Assembly (NCBI GenBank): GCA_948474755.1 | Contig: CAOLHI010000481.1 | Location: 992,001 to 1,056,000, forward strand | Origin: Ctenosaura bakeri | Lineage: Eukaryota > Chordata > Lepidosauria > Squamata > Iguanidae | Reading direction: 5' to 3' | Length of the DNA stretch: 64,000 nt | Part shown: positions 54,351 through 63,781 of the stretch, piece by piece | How positions within the stretch are numbered: position 1 is the stretch's first letter | How the letters are laid out: each line of letters begins with the position of its first letter | Program-made: the position numbers and the translations under genes | Notes under the pieces: generated by a model | What the model was told of the DNA's origin: nothing | Seen by the model: only the letters and a program-made list of their open reading frames with translations | Database searches by the model: none

Positions 54351-55365
54351 GATAAAAACAAACATATATGTGTGTTTGAGTTATAGAACATTTGAGGCTA
54401 AAAGAATATTCTTCTAAGTCAGTGCTTCTCAGGCTATTTGATATGGGGGACAGGGCAATTATTTTTCCCCAGTGTGCCAGGGATTGATGCCATATTTATG
54501 TTCGTTGGCTACAATTGTTCTTTCCTGGAAATTCACCACAGACTGGCAGGCAATGGCTCACACACTGGAACAAGAACCATCACTATAAGTAGGTCTGGTT
54601 TAAATCTCACTTTTCACAGACAACATTATTAGCTGGCTGTGATGGTTGAGGATGGCAGGAGTTTTATATTAGCCCACACAGAAGACACAAAGCTGGGGAA
54701 GATGATTTTAGATGGATATAGTAGAACATGAATTTTGCTTTGGTATGATTGCTGACTCTTCCAACCTTAAGTAACCAAACTACTCCCACTGCCAGAAGAC
54801 AGAGCTTTAAAAACACAGAATTTGAATAATTTTTTACTCAACTGTGAAATAAAGGGCCCCAAAGAAAGAATCACATTCACACATAATCACTGAAGAGTTC
54901 CCTTTTGTGTCAGTTCAGCCAAGATAATTTTCTATTTTTAAAAATGTTCTTTTCCTCTAAAGAGGAAAACTAAATCCAAATATTTCCTTTCTATGGAGAG
55001 AAAAGGGGGAAAAAAACATCAAAAACACCAGCTTTTTGTTTTCTGCAGTTTTGGTTTCAGGTTTGCTTAGGTGAAACTGTACCACTGTATAAAATTCTAT
55101 TATCCTGAGTACATAACCTGTCCATAGCTTCTTATTCTCCATTTCCCTCGTCCCCAGACATCACAGAACAGGATTAGCACTAGTGGACATTTATGTGAGA
55201 TCTAGGTAGATGGTATGCAGGAGATCCAGGAGGGAGAGCGCTCCCCCAAATCACTGGCTGTTCAATCTGGGAGAGGTAAGGTGGAGGTGTGCCACAGGTA
55301 GGTAAGTACTTCAAGATTCCAACCTCAAAAATCTCTTGCCTTCTCAACCGCTTCATTCTTGCATT
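54351..55365. other. Mostly unassigned, with a possible hAT remnant
   Basis: CAGTGCTTCTCAGGC at 54420 and AAGAACCATCACTA at 54572-54585 look like hAT-type ends, with TAAGT on both sides. The duplication is short of 8 bp, so the call is weak. I recognise nothing else. Confidence 0.35.
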
Positions 55366-55370
55366 TCCTG

Positions 55371-55710
55371 CAGTCGCGTAGGGACGGGGGGTTGATGGAG
55401 TTGGTGCTCCCCCAGCGGCAATTTTTTGGGGGTGTCTAGGTGCCTTGCTTGCTCTTCCCCATGTGTCGCAGCCCAACCTTGTCCACCATAGCCCTGCCCC
55501 ATCTGTCATAGCCACATCCCCATGTGCCATAGCTCTGCTCCCAAGTCATAGTGATGTCTCCACGCACTGTAGCCCCAACCCTCTGTGCCATAGCACTGCC
55601 CCCATGCACCATAGCCATGCCCTTGGGTGCTGTAGCCATGCCCCTGTGCATCGTAGCCCCCCCTCCTTCCCCCCCTCCACCACCCCCACACACTCCAAGC
55701 TTCACCACTG
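55371..55710. mobile_element. hAT-like MITE with expanded 21-bp minisatellite
   Basis: CAGTCGCGTAGGGACGGGGG and CCAAGCTTCACCACTG are the ends. The flanks ATTTCCTG and ACTTTCTG agree at 6 of 8 positions. About nine or ten units of 20 to 21 bp, of the type CCATAGCCATGCCCCTGTGCA, fill 55460-55655. It is longer than its relatives mainly because of this array. Frames of 61 to 90 codons are repeat artefacts. Confidence 0.82.
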
Positions 55711-56049
55711 ACTTTCTGGTGCTTAAGCTAACCTCCAGAATGCTTTTGTGACAATAGGGCAGTCCTTTGTATGTCTACTCAAATGTAATCCATGAAACTG
55801 TAGCCTCAGTATGTGAATCTGAAATAAAGACATATTCTTTCCCATTTAACACTGCCACCTTGACAGATGGTGTGAACATGTCTTCTCCAATCCCCTCCAC
55901 TCTCCAGCAACACTGAAAATGACTGTTAGGGGCAGCTATCACAGCAACACATTGAGTCCTGGTAGGAGGAGTTGCCTTCCCAGTGGGACTTGGTGAGCAG
56001 CCTCTCCTGGGGTGCCAAATCCAGTAAGTGGCTCAGAAAGTCAGTCATA

Positions 56050-56215
56050 TCTCTCATGGCCAAGGAACGAGTGTCCATCACCTTCCTTGCCTGAGAGAGG
56101 TGCATGGCTTTGCACAGCTGAGTTTCCTATGTCTCTCTCTTGGCCAAGGAAGGAGTCTCCTTGCCTCTCCAGCTGAGAGAGATGCAGCAGAGCTGTGTAC
56201 CTCTCAGGCAGGGAG
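56050..56215. repeat. Imperfect tandem repeat, period about 84 bp
   Basis: Two units begin TCTCTCATGGCCAAGGAACG (56050) and TCTCTCTTGGCCAAGGAAGG (56134). Each is followed by a CTGAGAGAG and a CACAGCTGAG or AGAGCTGTG phrase. The text GCCTGAGAGAGG and CCTCTCAGGC is also inverted within the block. It lies directly upstream of the candidate ORF. Confidence 0.5.
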
Positions 56216-56300
56216 GGAAAGAAAGAGATTCCATTTTTGGCTACGAGAGACACAGAGGACCACCTGTGCAGAGCAAAGACCCCAGTCAGTGGAGGCAGCC

Positions 56301-56624
56301 ATGGCCCTGAAGCAGATTGTAAGTGAAACTGTGGATACTGGTCTAGTGGATACTGGGGACATACTATATTTCTATAGGCAAAGCCATATACCACCTCCCA
56401 GATTTGCTGTACAGCTGCTGAAGCCCACCTCTGATGGCCATTATGTGACTCTTGAGGACTGGGAAAGATTGGAGGTGATTATGGGAGTGAGTAGGGCTGG
56501 AGAAGCATCTGTCTATGTCCCTGTAGCCAGGTGTGAAAAGATTACAGCAGCACTGAGACCTCCACAGGACCCAGGAGATGTCAGTGCAGATGTAATCAGC
56601 CTCTGTCAGATTATAGGGAGATAG
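56301..56624 (+). CDS. Candidate small ORF, 107 codons, unknown function
   Basis: The start is chosen at 56301 because its context GCAGCCATGG is a near-ideal Kozak site. The open frame continues upstream to 56028 without a stop, but that part is low-complexity repeat. The protein is a mixed, non-repetitive sequence: MALKQIVSETVDTGL, then PPPRFAVQLLKPTSDGHYVT, LEDWERLEVIMGV, ASVYVPVARCEKITAALRPP, and the end ISLCQIIGR. No signal peptide or membrane segment is seen. The stretch RFAVQLL..DGHYVTLEDWERL faintly recalls the C-terminal PC4/Sub1 single-stranded-DNA-binding fold (GISLTLEQWEAL type), but the match is weak. No repeat motif is recognised in it, and an M1 MITE follows at 56704. It could be a retrocopy, a fragment of an unknown element, a single exon, or chance. 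Confidence 0.3.
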   Translation: MALKQIVSETVDTGLVDTGDILYFYRQSHIPPPRFAVQLLKPTSDGHYVTLEDWERLEVIMGVSRAGEASVYVPVARCEKITAALRPPQDPGDVSADVISLCQIIGR

Positions 56625-56703
56625 CCAGATGCTTCTCCAATCCTGCCCACCCCCCACAAGGTATGCATGTAATGGCGGGGGGAATTCAAAAGCTGTACAG
56701 TAA

Positions 56704-56856
56704 GGCCTTTTCCGCACTACATTCTTATAGTGCGATGATTCCACTTTCAACATGCTATGGAATCTGGGGTTTGCAGTTTTGAAACTGCAAACCCCAGGAT
56801 TCCATAGCATGTTGAAAGTGGAATCATTACGCTATAAGAGTGCAGTGCAGAAAAGT
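56704..56856. mobile_element. M1 MITE, short near-perfect hairpin
   Basis: GGCCTTTTCCGCACTACATTC and GAGTGCAGTGCAGAAAAG are the ends. The arms meet at GCAGTTTTGAAACTGC with almost no loop. The left flank is TAA; the right flank is not a clear match. Confidence 0.8.
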
Positions 56857-57024
56857 TGGAAGGGGCTTTGTGCGCTGCAGAGAAAGGAACTGAATACTGT
56901 CCCAGAGAAAAGGACATATCCAGGTGCAAGGAATACTTACATGTATGTATGCCACAGGATGCCGGTTATTGTTTGGGTGGTCTTTTTCTCTATTGTCTTA
57001 ATTCACTTTTACACTTGACAGAAT

Positions 57025-57466
57025 GGCCCTTTTCGCATGGGCTTTCTGTCGCGCGAGAGCCCCCTGAGCCTCGCGGGAGTGGGAGCATCGCTCTGCACGA
57101 CACACTCCCACTTCCGCGGTGCTCATGGGGCTGAAGTGGCGCGAGCGCGTATTTTTTTATTTTCGGCTGGAACTGAAAATAAACAGCGCTCGCGCAAGGC
57201 TCCCGGCGGCGCCTCACACTTACCGGAGTGTGGAGCGCCATCGCAGGCGAGCCTGTCGCGCTTCCTCCCCGCTTCTGCCCCCAGCGCCGCCTACAGCTCC
57301 CAGGGAGAGCTGCGGAAGCTGGGGGCATGGCTGAAGTGCACCCGTCGCGGGAAAAGATGCCAGGTGCGGTAAGGAGGCGGGGGGGGAAGCAGCGGTGTTT
57401 CGGGAGACGGTTGTCGCGTGAGCCACCCTCCTCTGTCGCGCAAGCACCGGCACTGCGAAAAGGGCC
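57025..57466. mobile_element. M3 GC-rich MITE, TSD AAT
   Basis: GGCCCTTTTCGCATGGGC and CACTGCGAAAAGGGCC are the ends, with AAT at 57022-57024 and 57467-57469. It is the inverted sister of 32065-32503. A 111-codon plus frame (57037-57372) matches that copy residue for residue over most of its length. CCG/GTAAGT lies on the minus strand at 57218-57226. Confidence 0.92.
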
Positions 57467-57542
57467 AATGACATGGATAACCATGTTAATTCAGGAGCAC
57501 ATGGTCATCTACATGAGCTCCAGCACGTGGAAATGTAATTTT

Positions 57543-57772
57543 TTTGGAATTGTTTTATGTGCCTTCAAATCGATTCTAACTTGTGGCGACCCTGTCCTAG
57601 AGGTTTCTTGGCAAGACTTCTTCAGAGACTGTTTGGCTTTGCCTTCTGCTAAGGCTGAGAGCGTGTTACTTGCCCATGGCCACTCACTGTGGCTCTGCAC
57701 AGGGATTCGAACCCTGGCCTTGCAGAATCCCAGTCCACACTCAAATCATTACACTACACTGGCTCTGTTTTT
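57543..57772 (-). mobile_element. tRNA-derived CORE-like SINE, older copy
   Basis: TGTGCCTTCAAATCGATTCTAACTTGTGGCGACCC (tail complement), AGGTTTCTTGGCAAGAC, AAGGCTGAGAGCGTGTTACTTGCCC, GGGATTCGAACCCTGG (B box complement) and CATTACACTACACTGGCTC. Confidence 0.85.
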
Positions 57773-57774
57773 TG

Positions 57775-58495
57775 AACCACAACACCATTTTTTTTCTGAG
57801 GGATTCTGGGAATTGAAGTCCCCAGAAGTAATGTTTCTAACTTCTGGAAGCCTTTCTGGGTAAACTGATAGATTAAAACAGACTCTAGACACCAGCCAGT
57901 TTTATTGGCTTTTGGGCTAACAAAAGTACAGCACAAAACATTTTTCCTTAACTTCAGCCACACGGAGAATTTTCTCCCTTGGTTTACATCAGACTACAGC
58001 AAAAATGCTTATTTTGTTGATTTATAATATACACACAAAGCTTAGTGAAGATTAAGGAATACTGTATTAACAGATCTGTGCTGAAAATGGAATAGGAAAG
58101 AATTTCCTAATATATACAACCACAATATGTTGGGGGGAAAATGAAAACTCCAGCATACAATCTGGTGTAACCTTACTAATGAGCCTAATTTAGATTAAAA
58201 GACTGTAAAAGTGTTCCCAGGATGCTTATGGCAAGGAAAGGGAGGAGGGGAGTGACAATTAGTTTACAATAAATTACGGAAACTGTGTTGCTGGGATTAG
58301 TCTCTCTTTCAACCAAATTTAGAAACAATCATCTGTGACATACTAGTAGCCCTGCTTTATAATATTTACTGAATCCCCATTTGGAATATAAACTCAGAAC
58401 CTAAAAATGCCCACCCAAATGGTTCAAGCTAAGAAAATTTTGGATTATAGTCTGTTTATTCTTATTCTGGCAAAGATCTGAAGTGGTGTTTTTTG
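57775..58495. other. Unassigned AT-rich stretch
   Basis: I recognise no feature here. Confidence 0.4.
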
Positions 58496-58499
58496 GGGT

Positions 58500-59745
58500 T
58501 TTTTGAAAATGGGAATAGAATGCCAGAATAACACACAGTTGCAGTTGTTGAGTGAGGAAAGGGAAGCACTCTGCATATCCTCAGATGCTGTCGTTGTTAG
58601 TTCACACAGTTTGGAGCAGACTTGTAGCAGAGAAAATAGATTCTGGGGCAGATGTACTCTGAACAATGTCTACAGTTATATTATGCCTATGGCTATTATA
58701 GATGATCTTGAAGCAGACAATAAAGACATTGAAATAGGTCAAGATTTTCCATATTTTGGTTCAGTCATTAATCAGAATGGAAACTGCAGTGCAGAAATCA
58801 GAAGAAGACTAGGGCCCTTTTTGCACCTTACCTTTTCGCGCTGCTGGGTTGGGGTTCTCGTGCGAGAAGGCTTGGGAGGAACGCTTCCCTCCTCCTTCAG
58901 CTCCGCAGCTCTTTCCTGGTCGCGCAAACGCCCCACCTCTTCCATCTGCAGTGCAGCCTGGGACCTCGCAGGCTGCACTGAGGAGAGGACGCGCCACCGG
59001 CCCAGCTGCCGAGGCTCCGTGTACCAGGTAAGTGTGCACGGGCCCCCGGAGCCATGCATGATCGTGCACTATTTTCAGCTTTGAGCCGAAAATGAAAAAA
59101 TCCATGTGCAGTCTGTGTCAGGCCCTTGAGCATCACACAAATGTGAGTGCATCATGCAGGCTGCTTCTCACATTTACGCAACGCTCAAGGGGCCCTTTTG
59201 CTTCAAAAACACCATGCAAAAAGGGCCTAGGACTTGGAAGGGCAGCTATGAAGGAACTGGACAAGACCCTGAAGTATAAAGGTATATCGTTGAATACTAA
59301 GGTCAAGATTGTCCATGCCATCATATTTCCGATTTCTATGTATGGTTGTGAAAACTGGACAGTGAAGAAAGCTGATAGGAGGAACATCAACTCTTTTGAA
59401 ATGTGGTGCTGGAGAAGAGTTCAATGAATACCATGGACTGCTAAAAAGACAAATAAATGGGTGCTAGAGCAAATCAAGCCTGAACTCTCTTTAGAAGCCA
59501 AAGTGGCTAAACTGAAGCTGTCATATTTTGGCTATATCATGAAAAGACCTGACTCACTAGAAAAGATGATAATGCTTGGTAAGGTGTAAGGTAGAAGGAA
59601 AAGAAGAAGACTGCATTATAAATGGATAGACTCAATGAAGGAAGACACATCTCTGAATCTGCAAGACCTGAGCAGGGTGGCTGTGGATCTGGTGACCTGG
59701 AAGTCAGCATAAGTTGAAGTTGATGGTAGTTAACGACAACAACAC
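58500..59745 (+). mobile_element. RTE/BovB-like LINE 3' end, interrupted by an M3 MITE
   Basis: The ORF2 tail before the insertion encodes DFPYFGSVINQNGNCSAEIR and RRL. After it come LGRAAMKELDKTLKYKGISL, TKVKIVHAIIFPISMYGCE, NWTVKKADRRNINSFEMWCW and RRVQ. Then, after a stop, come VLEQIKPELS and KLSYFGYIMKRPDSLEKMIM in broken frames. This order matches the C-terminal region of RTE/BovB reverse transcriptases, downstream of the catalytic YADD motif, which is absent. The 3' end AGTTGAAGTTGATGG.. with ACAACAACACA resembles the tail of the CORE-like SINE. Confidence 0.88.
58813..59227. mobile_element. M3 GC-rich MITE inside an RTE-like LINE, TSD TAG
   Basis: GGCCCTTTTTGCACCTTACC and CATGCAAAAAGGGCC are the ends, with TAG at 58810-58812 and 59228-59230. 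The inner palindrome is TTTTCAGCTTTGAGCCGAAAA. A perfect CAG/GTAAGT donor motif lies at 59025-59033 on the plus strand. The 193-codon frame across the junction is half LINE and half MITE. Confidence 0.92.
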
Positions 59746-60250
59746 ATCACTGGTATTGTCACCATCATTTTATACCTCCTTGCCTCTGAGAAGGTCCTTT
59801 TATCCTTATAGTAGCTAGGGACATCTGGTGGCTTCCACATCAATGGGATAATGTCCATTCTGTCTTTTATTTGCAGCTTTAGCTAAAGTTCTGCACTTTG
59901 GATAGCTCCATCAAAGTTCAGGCTAAAACCCAAAGTGGAAACATCATCTTACAGCTATAGAAGCAAGCAGCTGCCACCAAGAGCAACCCTGTGAGGTAGA
60001 TATAGTTGAGAGACCGAAATAGCCAACAGAAGATGGAGTTTCATGGGTGGGCAAGGAACTTCTCAGTCATACTCAGAGTGGGGAAACTGAGGCTTAATTG
60101 AGGCAGACTTCTGACAAAACTATCTGTTCCATATATCTAGCCCATAAGGATATACATTGTGGAAAGCCACGTTTGCTAGAACTTGCAAACTTGACCAGCA
60201 TTTTGCCTTAAAATGGACTTTTTAAGGATATAGGGCTTCCCCGGTAAATT
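59746..60250. other. Unassigned noncoding stretch
   Basis: I recognise no feature here. Confidence 0.4.
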
Positions 60251-60251
60251 T

Positions 60252-60327
60252 AAATGACCCACAATGGCTTAAGATCAGGGCTGAAACAAAAATGACCCAC
60301 AATGGCTTAAGATCAGGGCTGAAACAA
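60252..60327. repeat. Perfect 38-bp tandem duplication
   Basis: The unit AAATGACCCACAATGGCTTA.. to ..GGGCTGAAACAA occurs twice with no mismatch at 60252-60289 and 60290-60327. The exact identity suggests a recent event. Confidence 0.95.
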
Positions 60328-60496
60328 AAGCATTGTAAATGATAAACTTGGCATGGTTTCCTGGAACATATAGCTGTCACAAACCACCACCATGTAATAT
60401 AACTTTGAAAATCCAAAACAATTGAAAGAACGCTTTCCAAGTGTCATTGTGAAGATGGAACGCGTTTCTCTTCTGCTGGAACAGGCTTAAACTGGT

Positions 60497-60520
60497 GTGT
60501 GTGTGTGTGTGTGTGTGTGA
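60497..60520. repeat. (GT)n microsatellite
   Basis: About twelve GT units follow ACTG. It is likely polymorphic. Confidence 0.9.
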
Positions 60521-60606
60521 TAACAGATAATTTAGGGCAGGAGTGGAGCATGTGCAGACCTCCAGATGTTGAAAAATGGTTTCTCGCATCATACCTCACA
60601 ATTGGC

Positions 60607-60832
60607 CAGTCCATTGACACTATAGAATTATAGCACTATTATTCCACTTTAACGGCCGTGGTTCCATCCTATGGATTCCTGGGGTTTGTAGTTTAGTGAA
60701 GCACTATAGCACTCTGGTGAAGAACTTAAATACCCCTCACTAAATTGCCAGTCACAGGATTCCATAGAGTGGAACCATGACAGTTAAAGTGGCATAATAG
60801 CTTTATAATTCTGCAGTGTGAATGGACCCCTG
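60607..60832. mobile_element. M2 MITE
   Basis: CAGTCCATTGACACTATAGAATTATAGC, TTATTCCACTTTAACGGCC and CTGGGGTTTGTAGTTTAG pair with GCCAGTCACAGGATTCC, CAGTTAAAGTGGCATAATAGC and TGCAGTGTGAATGGACCCC. It is the clearest full M2 copy. Confidence 0.75.
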
Positions 60833-60894
60833 GTAAGCTCCTAGAATCTGACAACATCTAGTCAGCTACATATTCCAGTCTTGATTCAGGGAAT

Positions 60895-61759
60895 TGTTAC
60901 CATGCGTTCCCCTGATGATATGGTATTATTGGCAATGAACATTATTTAATTGGCACAAAATATAAATGATAGGCTATTATGGATGAAAAGCTATGCTGAC
61001 AGAGGACTGGCTGTACACGTGCAAAAGTAGGTCAGATAGGTCATAAGTTTGAGAGATTAGTCAGGAAGCTCTGGTGCTGATGAGTTTATGATAATCTCCT
61101 CAATGACTCAACCTTCAAATACAATAGCACACGAACCTGTCTCAATAGAGCAACTCATGATCATCAACCTGTTTCCTCTTCTCTCCAAAATTCTCCTTTG
61201 TTTCCTCACCTGCCTAGATGTTAAGAAGCTATCCTAATTCCCATCAATGCTTTGTCATCTAATGCTAAGGCCATTTGCTCCTTCCAGACCCCATTGTTTG
61301 CTCTGTCAGAGAGCTATTAACACGTTCCCCTTCAGGGCAGAAAAAAACGGTATTTAAACCCTGGCTCTGAGCTGGACAACTCAGTACATTGGACTTAGTA
61401 CACTGGCCATCACTCTGCTACTCAGATTCCTGTTCTTGTGCTATCCTTGGATGCCTAGTCTGAGCCACAAGGTAAATATCACCCACTTCATCCCAACTCC
61501 TTGCTATCCAATATTCCTTCCTTTCTTTTGGTTAGCCTTGTATGATTGTGAGACTGCTTGAATCTTGTGTGTGCTTGTGATTTTCCCCAATAAAACATTT
61601 GAATCTCCAGCTGGTGTCCCTGCATTAGTACCAATATACATAGGTGGAAAGATCCTGTAAGATTACCCCCCTTTCACAGACCTCCCTTTTGAGCCATCAT
61701 TCCACACATGAACTGGAACTGCAGGTGAACCTCTGAGTCACCCATCTTTTGGGGTGACA
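60895..61759 (+). mobile_element. Solo LTR, family B, TSD GGAAT
   Basis: This 865-bp LTR starts TGTTACCATGCG and ends CTTTTGGGGTGACA. GGAAT lies on both sides (60890-60894 and 61760-61764). A TATA-like GGTATTTAAACCC lies near 61348 and CCAATAAAAC near 61588. The 5-bp duplication differs from the 4-bp ones of the other A and B LTRs. No internal region is present. Confidence 0.9.
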
Positions 61760-61765
61760 GGAATG

Positions 61766-62545
61766 TACGTGAGAGAGCTGAAATCCCTAGCAGACACTTT
61801 GCTTGTTTATTCACCTGAGGTGAACTATTGTCTCCTCTCTCTGATGTCTAAATTTGAAATATCCAAGAAACCAGAGTTGCCAGGTCATGAAGCAGTGGGT
61901 GAAGTTTCAAGGAACTGCTGGGCTTCTCTGAATCCCCAGGCAGGGAGACAGATCTCAGGAGGGGTAGCAATGGAGGACAAGAACACATGAGTTTTGTATG
62001 TGAGGTGTCTTTAAATCCCTGGTACCCCACTCATCCTATTCCCAGATGGTAACCAGACTCTGGGGCTCAGCATGTGGGTAGGTGAAGTACAATGGAAAGC
62101 CAGGATCAAGGGTGAAAGGACTGGAGAGAGAGACTAGGGATACATATACTTGGGTCCATTATAGCATTTGAAGTGAGAACATATCCCCATCCCTCCCATC
62201 TGGGAAGCCTTGTTAGCTGGGTTTTTCCCAAATCTGGGCACATTTAACCAGGTTGCTCTCACACCAATTTCCACAATAAGCTGATCCAGTTTGTATACAC
62301 TCGTCAACCCTTCCATGCCCCAACTCTATAACACTACAAGAACTCACTCTAAAATAATGCTAGGGCCCCCAACCCATGACTTTACAAGGACATGTCTCTT
62401 GGCCTCTGATTTTGACCTTGAAATCTCATAGAACAGAATGTTGCTGTGCTAGCAACTGCACTGGAGATCTTTCATTGGAATACCTGAAGGTTCATGAATA
62501 GTCCAACTTTTGAGAAGACAGTCCTAGGAAGGAAGGACACAGATT
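61766..62545. other. Unassigned noncoding stretch
   Basis: CAGAGTTGCCAGGTCATGAAG near 61871 may be a repeat X trace. I recognise no gene. Confidence 0.4.
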
Positions 62546-62547
62546 TA

Positions 62548-63508
62548 GGCCATTTCGACACCTTACCTGATCCTGTTGTCTTCTCCTCTCAATCCTGGCA
62601 GCGCCTTTGCCAGGGAGGGAACACTACAGAAACATTTCTGTCTGCACCCAGCCTGGTGCCTGCAGAAAGGAGTGCGAACGACATGCACCTGCTGTGATAG
62701 ATGATGATGCTGTGATTGAGCAGCATCTGATTGTGCAGGGAAACTGAGCCAGTGACTGAGTAAGTCAACCTGCAAACATCCCCTGTACTGGAAGGTCAAA
62801 CAGAGACTGAGTTGCCCCAGTCAGCTCATGACAGAGAGGTAACTAGCAGTGACGCAGAGGAGTTGCAGCCACCTGTGCCCATCAGCCCTCAATCACGCAG
62901 AAGGCTGAAATGGGTGGTGGAGAGGGAGGCTACTTGGACTAGGCTGAGGAAACAATAACAAGCAGCACCTGCTCACAGGGGCTATTTAAGTCTGCCGGCA
63001 TGGCTGCTCCTTGCTTGCAGCAAATGATTAGCAAGCCCTCACAACCTTTGTGTCTCCTGCTCCTTGAAACCCTCCGGATGGATCTCTGCCTCCTGAACCT
63101 TTGGACTGGACCTTGACCTGGCTCGGCTTGTGTTTTCCTGGTGTTTGGTATATTCGGACTCCCCAAGTGTTCCTGGCCTCTCTCCTTAATCGCTGGCTGG
63201 CTGCGGCCCAGCAGGGAGAAATTCCCAACACCTGCCTTCTGCAGCACAGCCAAGCTCTATCCCATGCTGTGCTGGGGAAGGAAGTGCCTCCACCGTGCTT
63301 TCTGCCCTTCCACATGGCAGATAAGGATGGTAGTGTTGCACGATCATGGGCACTTAACGAATTTATTCTGTTAAGCGAATATCCCACAATTGCCATGGGT
63401 GGGGGCAGGATCGCAGCAGGGCTGTGACAATGTCATGCAGAAGCATGACCTGAGGAGCACTCTTATTCCATCCCCATAGCAAGACTGCGATGTCGTGCAG
63501 AAATGGCC
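62548..63508. mobile_element. GGCC-ended MITE interrupted by an LTR
   Basis: GGCCATTTCGACACCTTACC at the left and ATGTCGTGCAGAAATGGCC at the right are M1/M3-like inverted ends, with flanks TTA and TAA. The interior outside the LTR (63231-63500) shares phrases with 46050-46210 but not with typical M1. It is probably a separate subfamily. Confidence 0.6.
62570..63230 (+). mobile_element. Solo LTR, gypsy- or ERV-like, CCTG flanks
   Basis: It is a 661-bp insertion with CCTG at 62566-62569 and 63231-63234 (or ACCTG if the ends shift by one). TGTTGTCTTC near the start and TCCCAACA at the end suggest TG...CA termini. A TATA-like GCTATTTAAGTC lies at 62982. It is GC-rich and encodes no clear protein. 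Confidence 0.55.
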
Positions 63509-63569
63509 TAAAATAGTACCTACCTTCCAGCATTTCACAGATGAAAATTGAGACTCATGTGGCCAAGGG

Positions 63570-63781
63570 ATATCAGAGTGTGGTCAAGGTGGCATAATTA
63601 TTAATCAGAAAAAACAACAACAACAGATGAGCTAGGAGAAGTTACAGCAGTTTACTTTTGTCTGAGACTACAGGGAAGGGCAAGATTCTGCCCCCTCCTC
63701 TCCCCTGCCTGCTCAATTAATTGATACCAAATCACTCTTGCACTTTGAACTCAGTTTGCACTGATGGAGGTAAGCCAAGAA
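63570..63781 (+). repeat. Unclassified repeat Y, 5' portion
   Basis: GTGTGGTCAAGGTGGCATAATTATTAATCAG, TTTACTTTTGTCTGAGACTAC, GGGCAAGATTCTGCCCCC and GAACTCAGTTTGCACTGATGG parallel 5325-5540. It is cut off by the CR1 that begins at 63782. Confidence 0.6.

Noticed and set aside
55436..55708. Glycine/methionine-rich repeat protein (MVHGG-type heptads)
   Set aside because: It is a product of the 21-bp minisatellite read in frame. Several frames give similar repetitive peptides.
7409..57466. CRISPR array or other prokaryotic repeat system
   Set aside because: The repeats are palindromic MITEs with TSDs, irregularly spaced over many kilobases, in a genome with CR1 and SINE elements. There are no regular spacers or cas genes.
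57228..57863. 211-codon plus-strand frame
   Set aside because: It crosses from an M3 element into a SINE, so it is a chance join of unrelated repeats.
58503..59084. 193-codon plus-strand frame
   Set aside because: The first half is genuine RTE-like LINE sequence; the second half is M3. It is not one protein.
62494..63427. Frames of 67 to 122 codons near the right edge
   Set aside because: They lie within the composite MITE/LTR block and show no domain.
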